From assembly GCF_025370935.1 (NCBI RefSeq), contig NC_133485.1, positions 8,336,734 through 8,400,733 of the forward strand: a DNA stretch of 64,000 nt, written 5' to 3'. Origin of the DNA: Choristoneura fumiferana (taxonomy: Eukaryota > Arthropoda > Insecta > Lepidoptera > Tortricidae). The translations under genes and the position numbers were made by a program. The number at the start of each line of letters is the position of its first letter. Position 1 is the first letter of the stretch. Under the pieces are notes generated by a model, which ran no database searches, was not told the DNA's origin, and saw nothing but the letters and a program-made list of their open reading frames with translations. Below are positions 1-11,619 of the stretch, one piece after another.

Positions 1-160
1 AGTGTGGGGTATCATTGGATAGGTCTTTTAAAACCATTAAGGGGTTGCTAAAACGATTTTTCGATTCAGTGACAATAATTAATAATTGCAAAATATTCAA
101 CTTTAAACTGCAAATTTTCATTAAAATTGAATGGGCAAAAATTATTATTAAGACTTCACT
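1..160 (-). repeat. Truncated 'accggccaag'-type MITE, reverse copy
   Basis: The first bases of the window read, in reverse complement, like the inside of the element at about 1163-1735. Both contain the block 'gggttgctaaaacgattttt' with matching flanks. The rest of this copy lies off the left edge. It sits in an intron of the EFCAB14-like gene. Similarity was judged by eye over about 110 bases. Confidence 0.7.
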
Positions 161-199
161 GTGCAAATCGAGGGCAAACTTCAAATTTTATGGGCACAC

Positions 200-850
200 C
201 TATGGCGATTTTGGCATTTTTAGCATTAAGATAAGCATTTACATTCAGAAAAAATCATTTGGTAAACTGGACCTGATGAAGAAGACCGTAGATGACCAAT
301 GGAACTCGTCAAAGCTAAGTAATGCTCGCTCGTCTTTAAACGATCATGATTAATATACCTAGATAAGCGACTAAGAAGAAGCTTTAAGTTAAAGACTGAT
401 CTGATGCTGAAGGCAGAAGGTAGGCAACGGAATAAAAAAAAAAAAAAAAAACGGAACTCTAGTATAAAACAACGTAACTAAGCCGTGTTCGGGCTTAATG
501 GAATCGTTGTGAGATGTACTTTGGCTACGAATCACTAAAAAGTGAGAAAAAAAGTTTTTTTTTTACAAAAAAGTAAAACTGACTCCAAAAAAAATAACAA
601 AAAATGGAACCGACTACAAAACCCTTGAAAATATTTTTCTAGGTACCTACTAGCTCGAAGTCGGTGACTCAGCACGACCCAGCAAGAGGGATTGAAACCC
701 AAAGTAGGTGATAGACGACTTTTGTTCCACTCCTGCTGGGTCGTGCTGAGTCACCGACTTCGAGCTAGTAAGTACCTAGAAAAATATTTTCAAGGATTTT
801 GTAGTCGGTTCCTCGGTTATTTTTTTGGAGTCGGTTTTATTACAGTCAAC
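200..850 (+). repeat. Long-hairpin repeat element, copy 1
   Basis: Positions 569-845 form a long imperfect palindrome. The arm at about 600-690 ('accgactacaaaaccctt' through 'ctcagcacgacccagca') pairs with the arm at about 735-825. The preceding 350 bases (from about 215, including 'cctgatgaagaagaccgtag' and 'gccgtgttcgggcttaatgg') recur in reverse complement at 45372-46040, so the mobile unit is longer than the hairpin. No coding capacity is seen. It resembles a non-autonomous DNA element or Helitron-like tail. Confidence 0.75.
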
Positions 851-1162
851 AATACGAGGACTCATTACCGTAATATGAAATGCAAATTAATTACTTATTG
901 ATATTTTATCTTCGTATGTTTGTTTTCGATAGAAGTGCTTCTAGTTATTTATTCAATTGATAAAATGGTTAGCAAAGTCAATGTCTGTTTATCTTCATAC
1001 ATTAATAATTCATATTCATAATAATGAATACTTAGGTATAATTTATAATAACCCTCTAAGGGCAAGTTTTTGCCAGGATACTACAAGTTTTACCTCTAAT
1101 ATTATTCAGATTATATTGATAAAGGACAAATAACTTGTTTGGAAGTCGCTAGTATATAAAAA

Positions 1163-1735
1163 ACCGGCCAAGAGCGTGTCGGACACACCCGAAATAGGGT
1201 TCTGTAGCCATTACGACAAATGAAGTAATATTTTTCTAAAGATTTCGTATTATTACTCTTAAACTACTAATAATTCTAAAGAATCTAACCTAACCGATAT
1301 AGTTTTCCTTGTAAGTTTGATAAACTTGCTACCATCCTGCATTTTTTCAATTTTTTCCACCCACCGGTTTAGATTTTAGAGGAAGGGGGGGGGGGCGCTC
1401 GATTTTAAGGAAAATTTGCACCTTAAAGTTGAATATTTTGCAAACAAATCACTAAGTCGAAAAATCGTTTTAGCAACCCCCTAATGGTTTTAAAAGACCT
1501 CTCCAACGATAACCCGCATTACAAGGTTATATGACAAAAAATAACCCCCACTTTACGTTTATGGAAGGTAGGTACTCTAAAAAATATTTTTTTTTTCATT
1601 TTTTTGTTGTACCATTTTGTCGGCATAGTTTACATATATATTCGTGCAAAATTACAGCTTTCTAGCATTGATAGACAGACAGACATGGCGAAACTATAAG
1701 GGTTCCGTTATTGCCATTTTGGCTACGGAACCCTA
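1163..1735 (+). repeat. MITE of the 'accggccaag ... ggttccgtagcc' family
   Basis: The element opens with 'aaaccggccaagagcgtgtc' and 'gggttctgtagcc' and closes with 'ggctacggaaccct', giving inverted ends. It contains 'gatagacagacagacatggc' before the end, a layout very common in lepidopteran genomes. No ORF is seen. A G-run (about 1385-1396) lies inside. Confidence 0.8.
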
Positions 1736-3688
1736 ACAAGCTTAATACCTCACAAGTCATCGATCGTAAAAACTTTTTAATCTTCTTTTGCTCGTGTGTG
1801 TGAATTGGAAACAGTTTAGGTATAGATAAACGTTATAATTTAAGAAACATTACTGTTTTACTGCGCATAGTTAAATAACTTAATTCTTGATTACCTTTAA
1901 AACACTCGTAAGCGTGAATGTTCCCTTAAAGTTAACGGAAGTAAAAAATAACACGTTGAGACTCGAACATACTCGAGAACTGAGGATATTTGATAAGGCA
2001 CTTAGTAATATAACTCTGTCAGGAATCTGACCTGTTTTCATCGGTTTTAATATAAACTTGACTTATGCTCTTGATTGTAGGTATGTCATTGTCTCTTTAA
2101 CATACTTATGTACTCGTAAATAGCAAGCAGCTCTAGCTCTACATTTCATACATTTTTAACTAATTCCATGTATATAAACAGATTTTTACTTCTGACTAAT
2201 CAAAGTAATAGGTACATAGGTAGCTATGTCGATACCGTGGTCTACCATAACAATATTAACTTTGCATGACGAATATCGATCGCACGTAGGTACAATTAAT
2301 GTCCAAGGCGTTTACGAACGAAATATCACCACGTGGTGGAACAATAAATTTAAACTGTTCAAGGCTTTAGATAGTGGGAAGGTAAAAGTAAGCCATGGTG
2401 AGTAAGCTTCAACATGCAAATCCCTGGTCTCACGTAGGCGGACGTGTTGACTTCGAACATCAGTGTAACAGCTAAGTACAGTCACCAGCAACAATATCTG
2501 ACACTAAAGCGTACATAAATATCGATAAAACTCTATTTCCAAGGCCGGTAGGACGCATCACATATTTTTGCACGCTCCGCTGTGGCAAATATTAAAGCAG
2601 GTGACTGACTGTATTTACAAGACCAGTTTACTGCAGTTCATTTAAAACTAATATAGTCCTGTATTTCCTTAAGATAAATCAGACACGTCGGCTATTTTAA
2701 TATTGAATTATTCAATGTAAACAAACTCACAAATAAATAAGTGCGGAAGCCGGAATTCACGGTCACCGCTGTAGGTCACGGAATATTTTGCGTAATTCAC
2801 GGTCACCGCTGTAGGTCACGGAATATTTTGCGTAATTCAAGGCACCTTTCTTTATTACGCTTGCCGGTTTCTATTACTGTGCGGACATTACAAAATGTAT
2901 CTTAAGCCTAGGGGTCCCAACGGATATATTTCAACCCACAGTGATATATTATGTACCTATTACTCGTACTCGTATAGCACTATTATATCAGGAACCTTGT
3001 CTAAAACTTTGAGTTTGAATTATTACTTTTTTTTAATGAACTTTTCCGGTAATAACCTATGTATGTACTTAATCCAAGGGACCGCACCGAACCAATAAAT
3101 AAGTATATCTAATACCTACGTGTAGTATAGAATAAACATAGACATGAAATATCGATTTTTGATCTAAACAATTACAAGATTTAAAACACGACTCTGCTGC
3201 CATGAAAGTAAAGAGCTTGCATATATCTCTAAAATCTTTAGGTCTGTCTGGACATCCCTACCCTACTTAATATCAAATCAGCGAAATCAGCTGAAATTTG
3301 TAGGCGATTAAATAAATTTGCGTTGGCCCCATATGTCATAAATAATTATTTATGGAAGCGAGGAGTTGGAGGCGGGTTTGGAAACGAGATGACTGTTGAA
3401 AGGGATCAATAGAAGGGGTTATCTGTTTATGTGAGTGAACGTTGATCCCCAGTTAAAGGCAGAGCACGTAATTCCCGTTATTTGGCGCTTTTAGTAATTA
3501 AAGGAGCTTAGGTAGGTAGTGAATTATATATGTGGTTTAGAACTTTTATCAGTTTAATATTTTCAAGCGGTCACGGAAATTAGCATATTGCTGTACGTAA
3601 TGAGCTAAATTAGAGTTACGCTCACATATTCCAAGATAACAGTGCCAATTAGCATTTAACACCTTAATTAATTAATCGATTAACGAAC
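1736..3688. other. Intronic DNA of the EFCAB14-like gene, mostly featureless
   Basis: AT-rich sequence between the repeat block and the first coding exon at 3689. The only structure I can support is a two-unit 40-bp tandem repeat at 2755-2834. Short ORFs here have no recognisable content. If the gene model is right, this is intron 3' of both alternative first exons. Confidence 0.5.
2755..2839. repeat. 40-bp tandem duplication (two units)
   Basis: The unit begins 'attcacggtcaccgctgtag' at 2755 and repeats exactly at 2795, followed by the start of a third unit ('attca') at 2835. It is a simple local duplication. Confidence 0.95.
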
Positions 3689-3989
3689 CTCTATCCATTT
3701 CGTTTCGAAGCGAGACTATCTGCCGTCGAACATCGACGAAGAGCCACAGCACGGTGGCAGCGGAGACGACGCACACGCATAGGGCTAAGGCGGCAGCGAG
3801 GCGGAGGAAGGGGCGCGAGCGGCGGCGGCGGGAGCTGCGGCGGCCCCAGGGCTCGCCCTCGTCGCTGGAGGCCGAGAGCAGCCGGCCGCCGCGGGCGCCG
3901 CCGCCCCCGACCAACGCGTCCAGCTCCCGCCTTTTCCGCATCTTCTTGCCCACGCGGAGCGGCACCGCCGCATGCACCGCGCTCTCCAT
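3689..3989 (-). CDS. EFCAB14: EFCAB14-like membrane protein, alternative first exon B
   Basis: The start codon is at 3987-3989 and the exon runs to a GT donor at 3688/3687 in phase 1. It encodes about 100 residues: a short leader, then MRKRRELDALVGG, a Ser/Asp/Glu patch (SASSDEGE), a basic stretch, one membrane helix (FLRLAAALALCVCVVSAATV, about residues 60-82) and the start of a coiled region (DVRRQIVSLRNEMDR). The order 'MKKRKEL-x-AL', acidic serine patch, single membrane helix, coiled coil is that of vertebrate EFCAB14, an EF-hand protein of unknown precise role, as I recall the family. The remaining exons, including the EF-hands, would be left of the window. A second first-exon set at 10034-11619 ends in the same phase with similar residues (MRADVDK), so both seem to share downstream exons. 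The exon is strikingly GC-rich against its surroundings. Family assignment is moderate, the exon itself strong. Confidence 0.68.
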
Positions 3990-4302
3990 GACTCGAGGCT
4001 ACCGCAAACGCATCCGCGCCACAATCCTTTACACTATTAACGTCACACGCGTCTGCGCTGGCTGGTTAACGAATATCGAATGATTGAGCGCTGTGAATTA
4101 ATCACCTCTAAGATACGAGCGAAATCGAAGTGGAAGCGATACCTTGTTGTTGTCGCGATAAGAATAAACAATCACTTGAGGTCAAAGTATAGATGTTTCT
4201 GGTGTTTAAGCGTATGTTTAACAAAGATTTGTCGCTATTGTCATACTGGATAAACAGTACGTTTTACAAGTCTTTATTTATAAATAACACACATTCAAGA
4301 TT

Positions 4303-4508
4303 AAGGGGCTGTTTCATTGATCAACAACAAATAGTTTATAGGTAATTTTAATTGACGGATGATAAATGTGATGCCGTCTCCGTCTAACAAAATAAACAGA
4401 GACCCACTTGCACGTTTGGCATCCAGTCAAATAAAATAAAAAACAGAGATGGCATCACATTTATCCGTCAAATAAATTTATTCAATGGATGGTAAAACAG
4501 GGGCTTAG
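4303..4508. repeat. MITE 'ggggctgtttcaccatccattgatt' family, copy A
   Basis: The ends are inverted: 'aaggggctgtttcattgatc' on the left and 'caatggatggtaaaacaggg' on the right. The inner arms 'gatgccgtctccgtct' and 'agagatggcatcacattt' also pair. Related copies occur at 30119-30262, 31207-31291 (right half) and 40651-40780. Confidence 0.85.
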
Positions 4509-5667
4509 AGTCCCATTCACAGAGGTCCGGGAATGCAAACGATTTTTTTTTTTTGCTAATGTTTCCAACGATTTACGGAAAGCACATTTTGCAGCTGCAC
4601 TTACACAAGAGGTTATTTTGTCATGAAAAGAAAATGTCCCCTAATCCAACCCTGTTTATAACGTTATCATAATTGTATTGACTTTCAATGTAATAAAACT
4701 ATGGAAAACTAGGTAGAGCAGTGTCATCTGAGTAATTGCGCGGAAACGGGTGCGCCGCGGTGTTTACTACACAACTACTTAAGCTCGTAAAGGCTGTCGG
4801 TCGAGGCAACCGGAGGGCCTACGTGTTTGTTCTAGAGATAAACTGTCCAAGAACTAGTAGCTAATAATAAATAAGAATCAGATCTTCTAAGGTCAATACT
4901 CGTTGACAATGAATTCTCGACTCTACCAAGAGCGACTGAGCATAACCTTGATCTTGCCAGGCTTGAAAATACTTATAATTAAAGCTACGGTTCATTTTTG
5001 GGTAGACAAAGGAAGACGAACGTTCATGTATTTTTAATAAAGTTATAAATCATTTTCAAAAGTAGCGAAACTATTTTATGTACAGATATTGAGCAAGGGG
5101 GGAAAGCGTTTCAAAAATTATAAAATTCAGTCCTTATAACTGAGCACACATTGACCTTCTTCGTACTTCGTAGAATATATAATTATTGCAAAGATTCTAT
5201 ATAAGACACAAAACACAAAGCACAAAATAGTTATGAAGCAGCAAAGAACGCGGCAGTTTACGTCAAATACCAAGGTAGAAAGTATTTAAGTTCATTGAAT
5301 TATAATACTCTTTATTCAACTTGCATCTAATTGCTGCACTGGGAGACCTCTTTATATATTATGTATTATGCACTGTTTTTTTTCGTTAACTTCTGATGGC
5401 TAAGTTCATAGATAGAACCTACCTGGTAATTAAGTTTTTGGATAAATTATAAATTAAAACAGAATTTAAAAGAGAAAGGAGTATAGGATTTCTTGTTTAC
5501 ATAAATAATCATAACTAACTTGGCCAAGTTTTGATGTGAATGTTGTAAAAGTAATCAAGACACCTTGACCCAATTTAAATTGAACTGTACTTGATTCGTA
5601 ATGGCGCACACTTAATTAGTTATCTTTTTGGGACATATTACTAATATTATTTATAATTTTTGGAAGT

Positions 5668-5790
5668 TATACAATACAATACAATACAATAACTCTTTAT
5701 TGCACACCAATACAGTAAACAGTACAGAGAACACAAGTATATACATAGAGATTTTCTAAGGTAAGCAATAGGCGGCCTTAGTTAATAGTT
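5668..5790 (-). repeat. Short interspersed repeat with (CAATA)n tail, reverse
   Basis: A run of 'acaata' pentamers followed by 'actctttattgcacacc' is the reverse complement of the family seen at 33240-33370 ('gtgtacaataaagagtcttt' then TATTG repeats). The simple-repeat tail fits a retroposed element. Confidence 0.7.
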
Positions 5791-6059
5791 ATCTGAGTTA
5801 ATTAAGCTGGGATTAATCACGAGAAAAAATGGTCACTTTCAAATATGATAAACAGGTTGCTTTGTAATTTCTTCTATTAAAAATAAAACAGTGATAGATC
5901 TACTATTTATCGAGTCGCGATCTTATTTCATTCCTGAAAAACAGCTAAAAAAAGATCTTACAAATTTTAATCCAAACAGTTACTGTTTAATGTAAAACGA
6001 GTGTATGATTAAAATATTGTGCAGTGGAACCGTGGTAGCCCAGCGACAATCCCAAAGGT

Positions 6060-6175
6060 ATGCAAGTAAGTTAATTGTTAGTTGAGTTTTAGAGTTTTAG
6101 TGCTAGTTTAAGTCTTAGTTTTAGGTGGTACTTATGGAGCCAAAACAAATCTTTCTTTCTTTTCTTTCTTTCATT
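6060..6175 (+). repeat. Retroelement tail with CTTT repeat
   Basis: The segment 'cttagttttaggtggtactt' plus 'ggagccaaaacaaa' ending in repeated 'cttt' matches 19935-20025 and 63130-63200 in PIGO intron 8. This is likely a 3' end of a non-LTR element; its 5' limit is unclear. Confidence 0.6.
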
Positions 6176-6539
6176 CTATCTTTAATAGTAACATTGTACA
6201 AATCATAAAGGCCACATGCACATGTGACTAGCTTTGAAGTATAGTAGATAAGATAAAGTAGCAAGCATTATCGACCATCGGTGTGGTGAATGAACGCACG
6301 CATGCGCGGGGCTGCGGCACTACGGCCACGGTGCGATACACATCACGGGGATCATGATTTCCACAACTAAGGGTCATATATGATACACATCACAAGTTGA
6401 TAGGTTGATTTTTACGGTCATCTTGTTGAGATCCTATGGACGGCTTTCCTTGGGATGTCTAGGTTTTTGGACGTGCTATGCTATGGATATACTAGGGATT
6501 GGTTGGAAAGCTGAATGTTTCAATTTGTAATATCGTCCT

Positions 6540-6700
6540 GGTATGTACAGTCTAACAAATTGAATCATGACCCAGGGTGGAACCTTTGTGCTACTAATGT
6601 CATGTTGACATCTCATACTTTTGTCAAGGAAATCGTAGTGAAATTGATTATTAAAAGGTTCCATCCTGGGTCATGATTAAATTTTTTCGACTGTACGTAG
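6540..6700. repeat. MITE 'catgacccagggtggaacc' family
   Basis: The left arm 'aatcatgacccagggtggaa' pairs with 'ttccatcctgggtcatgatt' on the right, with 'tgtacag'/'ctgtacg' outside. Diverged relatives lie at about 11025-11135 and 36003-36140, which keep 'ggtggaa', 'atcatagc' and 'gactgt' in the same order. Confidence 0.8.
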
Positions 6701-7079
6701 AAGAAGATTTAAAAGGAGTGTAAGAGAAGAGGTAAATAATAGATTCAGGCGTTACTTTATCACATTAACTTGGTTTACCGTATAATAGATTTAAAACGAC
6801 TTGAGTCGGGGATATGACAGTAGTCTTCACAACACGCCACATTTACATGTAATTGCAGATCTAAATCTAATTATAAAGGATCGCTTATTACCCATGAGAT
6901 TGACTTCAAAATGCCTATCTTGTATTTTGACTGACAATCTGTTTAACCATATCACCTTTCCCACAAAACTCTATCGCCTTACATAATAAAAAACAAAGGC
7001 AAGTAATTTTCCTACAAGGAACCAAGGATCACATAAACACCAAAAACATCCAACACTGACCAGGGACGCAGGATGTACC

Positions 7080-7260
7080 TAGAGTTAACACTTTGCGCGC
7101 CTAGTACAAGCAGATTTGTTATTTTTGAACGTTCCGGTGGCACGCGAGGCTCCCCGAGGATGTTGGGGACAGAACTAGCCGTGACGTGACGTCACGCAGG
7201 CGCGCCGCGCACGCGCCGTCGCTGCGTCGGAAATAGAGCGGCTAGATACGACAGCCAAGT
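7080..7260. promoter_or_regulatory. GC-rich CpG patch with CRE-like site
   Basis: An isolated GC- and CpG-rich patch in AT-rich DNA. It holds the palindrome TGACGTCA at 7187-7194 next to a second TGACG at 7182-7186, followed by 'gcgcgccgcgcacgcgccgt'. It could be a promoter or enhancer in the EFCAB14-like gene, or a non-coding first exon. No coding exon was recognised. The CRE match is direct; function is inference. Confidence 0.35.
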
Positions 7261-7277
7261 ATGTTACGTTAATGCCG

Positions 7278-7340
7278 TGAAAAAAAATGTATTGCATTTT
7301 TTGATATAAAAATATCAAAAAATGCAATACATTTCATTCA
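7278..7340. repeat. Perfect hairpin, about 23-bp core stem
   Basis: The block 'atgtattgcattttttgata' is followed within a few bases by its exact reverse complement, making a very AT-rich stem with almost no loop. The stem extends with mismatches toward 7278 and 7340. No flanking duplication is obvious. Confidence 0.9.
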
Positions 7341-8603
7341 CGTATTCACGCGGGTCACACTTTTGATGCTGTACATATGGAACATCCACTATAATTGTAT
7401 CACTATAATTGTGTCATTCGTCGAATTAAATTTAATAAGCCTGAATTTTTTTTACAAGGGCGGTAGTGAAACTTGCTCAACAATCTGCCGAATTATTCTA
7501 GATTAATTATAAAGACGCAGTGTAGATAGATCTTGAGTTTTAGCAAAGTATAATTTTGTAAACAGAGATATATTACAGAGATACAGAGATATATTATCTT
7601 ATCAATTGGATCCTGAACGGACGACACGCATAACTTAAAAGAAAAACACGTTTCTTGTCGTAGGGTAGTCTCCTTGAATTTTTATTTTACTATGTTATGT
7701 GTACACAAGTGTACACACAGATGAGGGAAAATTTAAAGTAGGTAATGGTTTAAAAGACACATTTCTATCTCTATTTATCTAAAGTATATGTTTGTTTATC
7801 TTTTGCGTAGTAGGTACCCACAGTACAAGCTTTGTCAGTTTGGGACTGGGTCAATTAGTGTCAATTGTCCCATGATATTTATTCATATAAAATTATCAGT
7901 CGCTTCACAAAGTTCTATATCTGGTGATACTATGTAGTACACACGCTTGATTAGTGGCCCAATTTACACTAAGCGGCACCTAGTTTACTGTAATTCATTT
8001 TAATGATAATGTCTAAGTACTGGACTTAGCGCTAATTCCCGGTGTTAGCGTACAATGTTTAATGTTTGTAAAAATAAAAAGTACAATAATAAACAAGATG
8101 CTTCGTTGTCGCTTGCATTACAGATTGAGATCCCACAGTTAAAAAATTGCAACTAGCTGTCTATTAATTGAAATGTGACTAAAATTAAAGGTAGCCCAAC
8201 ACCGCCCGTTTTGATCGCCAAATCGAATAATTTTCTAGTAAAATGAAAATTGGAATTATTTGCCTGGAAAGTAAGTGTCATATAAAAAGACGGATTTAAA
8301 TAACTGGAAATAAGTAGGTGGTCACTTCCAAGTCTGTCGTGATCTTGGCATCTGACTACATTTTTTTCCAGTTATTTAGATCTTTCTTTTCAGTATTATT
8401 AAAAATATTTATAATTACATTAATATTAGTAATATAAAAAAATGCCACTTAAAACAAAAAACAAGGTACCTACATTATGAAAAGAATTATGATAAAGGTG
8501 TCCGAGTAGAAGTTTTATCTATAAACTTTGCTTTTATTTGGTGGAAAGGAAATCGCAGCACTTCTTTAAGTGCCTATCCTATGCTATTTAGCCCGTCAGT
8601 TAG

Positions 8604-8815
8604 ATTATCAGAAAATATTGGACACGTATATTTCTTTTGTCGATCACACAAAAAATGTGAAAGATGAAGATCGTCAAATTTGGGGAGTGGAGGCCCGTGA
8701 CGTCACACCTTGCTAAAAAGTTACGCACGGCCACGCGGACCCTTAACTGGTCTAATCTTCATATTTTTTTCTAGATTTGACAAAAGAAAAAAATCGTGTC
8801 CATATTTTCTGATAG
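8604..8815. repeat. MITE with 'ctatcagaaaatat' inverted ends
   Basis: The left end 'ttatcagaaaatattggaca' and the right end 'tgtccatattttctgata' are inverted copies, and 'ttcttttgtc'/'gacaaaagaa' extends the pairing. The middle contains 'ccgtgacgtcacaccttgct'. No coding capacity; about 210 bp. Confidence 0.85.
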
Positions 8816-9280
8816 TGTAAGTGACAGAATTAACCTAGCCCATTTGAAATCACAACGAAAACACTTTAAAACCAGTAATTTTGTTGTTACCGACACTATA
8901 ATAACAAAGTACAGTACGTACATAGAAGTTTGACGTCAAAACGTCTACGAGTAATAGCGGGAATTTTGTAACGAAATTACTACCTTCGAACCTAGGGAAG
9001 GACAAATTCGAGTAGGTAATGATGGAATAAGCGAGTCGGAGTATCTTTGCAAGTTTTCAATCGAGTACCTGCACCTACGCTTTAGCATTTTCTGTTTTTT
9101 ATACGCGTATATTTGTTTTTTCTTTGTACGCCAACCTGTTTATAACTATTTTTTTTTACCTTCCACACAATCAGTGAGGTTAAGATTGGGTTTTGGAGTC
9201 TTTTTTTGTATTTTTCTGGTTTTTCTGTGCATCTATGTTTCAGTTTGTATTTTCGATAACAGTAAGGTGTCGTGTTCGTT

Positions 9281-9541
9281 CGTCAGGGCGGGATTTTGAG
9301 GAGGGCATCCGGGTCTACGGCATCTGGGCCTCCACAAAAGAGGGGCCCCCACAATCGAGACTTCAGATTGTATTTTTTAAATTCCATGTAGCAAACATTT
9401 CCTTAGATATGTTTTTTTTCGCTATTTTACCTTTACCTATAGTAATTCGAACAAACATAATTATTTTATTTGGAAAATAGTTTCTGGGGGTCTCCACTCC
9501 TTTGCTGTCCCAAGGCCTCCAGACCTCTAAATCCAGCCCTG
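9281..9541. repeat. hAT-like MITE with 9-bp flanking direct repeat
   Basis: The ends read 'cagggcggg' and 'ccagccctg' and extend as imperfect inverted repeats. The direct repeat 'gtgttcgtt' lies immediately outside at 9272-9280 and 9542-9550. 'CAGGG' ends with an 8-bp-class duplication are usual for hAT transposons; the few bases between duplication and CAGGG on the left leave the exact border open. Non-autonomous, about 260 bp. Confidence 0.75.
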
Positions 9542-10033
9542 GTGTTCGTTATAAGTATGACGTATGTGTGTCCATTATTATAGCTCTCAACCCAAACAAA
9601 TAAACTGAGTTTGATTTACCTAGTTCAAAGGAGACTTACTTAAGTGTTCCTTGCAAGATTTCATCGAAAATGATTCAGCCGTTTATGTATGGAACAAAAG
9701 ACCTAAAGACATGAAATTTAGCATCAGTGTTTTATATAATAATGTACCTAACGTACTTTAAATCATTGATATGAGTTTTGGGAATTTCAATGGGAATGTA
9801 GAAGGGCCTGAAAATTCATTTCATCTGCTAGACTTAATAATAGGCGCCTGCAAAGCCGCGCGTGACGCGGTTTGCATTGGAAAATAGTATGAGCATCGCT
9901 AACTGCACGCGACGAATTAATTGATAGATAGATGATACGGATTTACTTGTACCCTCAGACGCGGCGTGCGCTTGCTCCGTGCACCCGCGCCAACTAGTGT
10001 AGGCCCTAAGGGCTAGTGATGTCATAAAGTTAC

Positions 10034-11619
10034 CTTTGTCAACGTCAGCTCGCATGGTGAGAACTTGGTCGTAGAGAGCCGCGCATATCCATGTCAGCAT
10101 GAGCAGCCACAACAGCAGTGTGCCACGCACGGCCCACCGGAGCGCACATTGTACTTCCGCGCCGATGTTGGGCTCTGAAGGCTTTGGAGGACCTCTGCTT
10201 CTCTCTCTTCTATAGAAGAAACAATTTAAACGGTAATCATAATGTAGGAACAAAATAATGAGTGATGAAGTTGAGAAGGTTACTTACAGTAGCATGGAGT
10301 CGAATTTTTCTATAGACAATTCAGAGTGAAAGAAATATATTCATATCCCTTACACTTTCAGAGTAAAATTTTGTCTAGGAATGAAACCATAATAATAAAA
10401 AACACTAAGCCCTACTTTTTTTTTACACCTTAATCATGTTGTCATAAGTCATTGTTATTATATGGATAATGTAGGTAGTTTGGTGAATGCTTACAATTGA
10501 AGGTAGTTGTGAAAAAGGAGTCTTCCATTGCTTGTCAGACAACACATTATATGGGACACACATTATTTGTTGGTTAGTTCTTATAGCCATGTTTTTTTTT
10601 AACATATTTACATAGTTCTACAGACCGAGCTAAGGATTGTCAGTTGGGCGATTTTGGACATTATTGTAATAAGTTTAAAGTTCACTTTTCTTAAAAAAAA
10701 TTGTACTCCATTTGTTTGATGTTTGATTTCAACTATGTGAGGACTTACAAGGCAAAGTTATTTCTTTGAGAATGTTATAGAGACTTACATGTACTTGTTA
10801 TAAAAACAATATGATAGAAGAAACAGTAGAACAATTGAGCCCACAATTCTATTGATTGATAAAATTAATCTCTAATTGTACCTACCATGCTACTTCATTA
10901 CTGATACAAAAGTTAATCTTGTCATGATAAACCAAAACCAATTACTAAATGATACAACAAACAAAGATTTATTTTAAACACTTTGTAACATGTATGTACT
11001 TAAACTAGAAAATAAATTGTGTATCAGGGTGGAATGTTTATGCATTCAATACATCTGCCAAAGATATCATAGCAAAATTGACTATGAAAATGTTCCATAC
11101 CAGTATGCAATTCAGTTTTCTTGACTGTATATGGGCATATTTGTATAGTAAATTAAATTATTGATTTGTGTATTGAAATTCAATAATATTTGTAACTGGA
11201 GTAATGCAAAAAAACAATAACTTAACAGAAACAGAAACTGTAGGCTACAGTACCAATCATCACTGATAAGTTGGGAGACAATTTATAAAATAAAATTTAA
11301 CAAAAATTAATAGGTACAACGTTGATTTCATTAGGCGCTGCACTAAATTATCTGGTTAGGTTTTTTAGCATTTTGTGGAAGTGCTAGTACTCAATTCACT
11401 CAAACAAAATGATAAGGAGTCCAGTCAGTAATTCAATACTTTGGTAGCAACATTAAATTGATATTGCAGTTTCAAGTTTCAAATAAGAGCGTACGCGTAC
11501 CTTGTTATCTTCTTTTTCCTACTGGGGATTATTTCTAGCTGCAAATCCTCAGATTCCTCGTCGCTCGAGAGGTCGAGAAGGCGAAAGTTTTCCTTGTTAA
11601 CTTTGGGTGGTAGCGACAT
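10034..11619 (-). CDS. EFCAB14: EFCAB14-like membrane protein, alternative first exons A
   Basis: Exon A1 is 11619-11501 (ATG at 11617-11619, donor phase 2) and exon A2 is 10209-10034 (acceptor 'ttctatag', donor phase 1). Spliced, they give about 98 residues. The start is MSLPPKVNKENFRLLDLSS and continues with an acidic cluster (DEESED), a basic stretch, one membrane helix (about WAVRGTLLLWLLMLTWICAA) and ALYDQVLTMRADVDK entering the lumenal coiled region. Architecture and exit phase match first exon B (3689-3989), whose last residues are RNEMDR, so the two encode alternative cytoplasmic tails and membrane anchors of one protein. Exon A1 faces PIGO with 662 bp between the start codons. The splice sites and frame are clear; the family name rests mostly on exon B. 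Confidence 0.68.
10210..11500. other. Intron 1 of isoform A
   Basis: AT-rich intron with 'gtacgc' donor and 'ctatag' acceptor on the minus strand. A diverged member of the 'gggtggaa' MITE family lies at about 11025-11135 ('cagggtggaatgtttatgca' ... 'cttgactgtat'). Nothing else recognised. Confidence 0.6.

Larger units (their letters stand above)
3990..10033. other. Intron between the two first-exon sets, repeat-rich
   Basis: Six kilobases with no convincing exon. It holds MITE-like elements (4303-4508, 6540-6700, 8604-8815, 9281-9541), a SINE-type tail (5668-5790), a LINE-like tail (about 6060-6175), a perfect hairpin (7278-7340) and a GC-rich patch (7080-7260). The part just above 3989 should contain the promoter for first exon B. 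Confidence 0.55.

Noticed and set aside
3754..4083. 109-aa plus-strand ORF
   Set aside because: It is the complement of first exon B; Arg/Pro-rich composition is an artefact of the GC-rich exon.
5668..5700. Short regular repeats considered as a CRISPR-like array
   Set aside because: They are contiguous pentamers forming a retroposon tail, with no spacers, in a eukaryotic genome.
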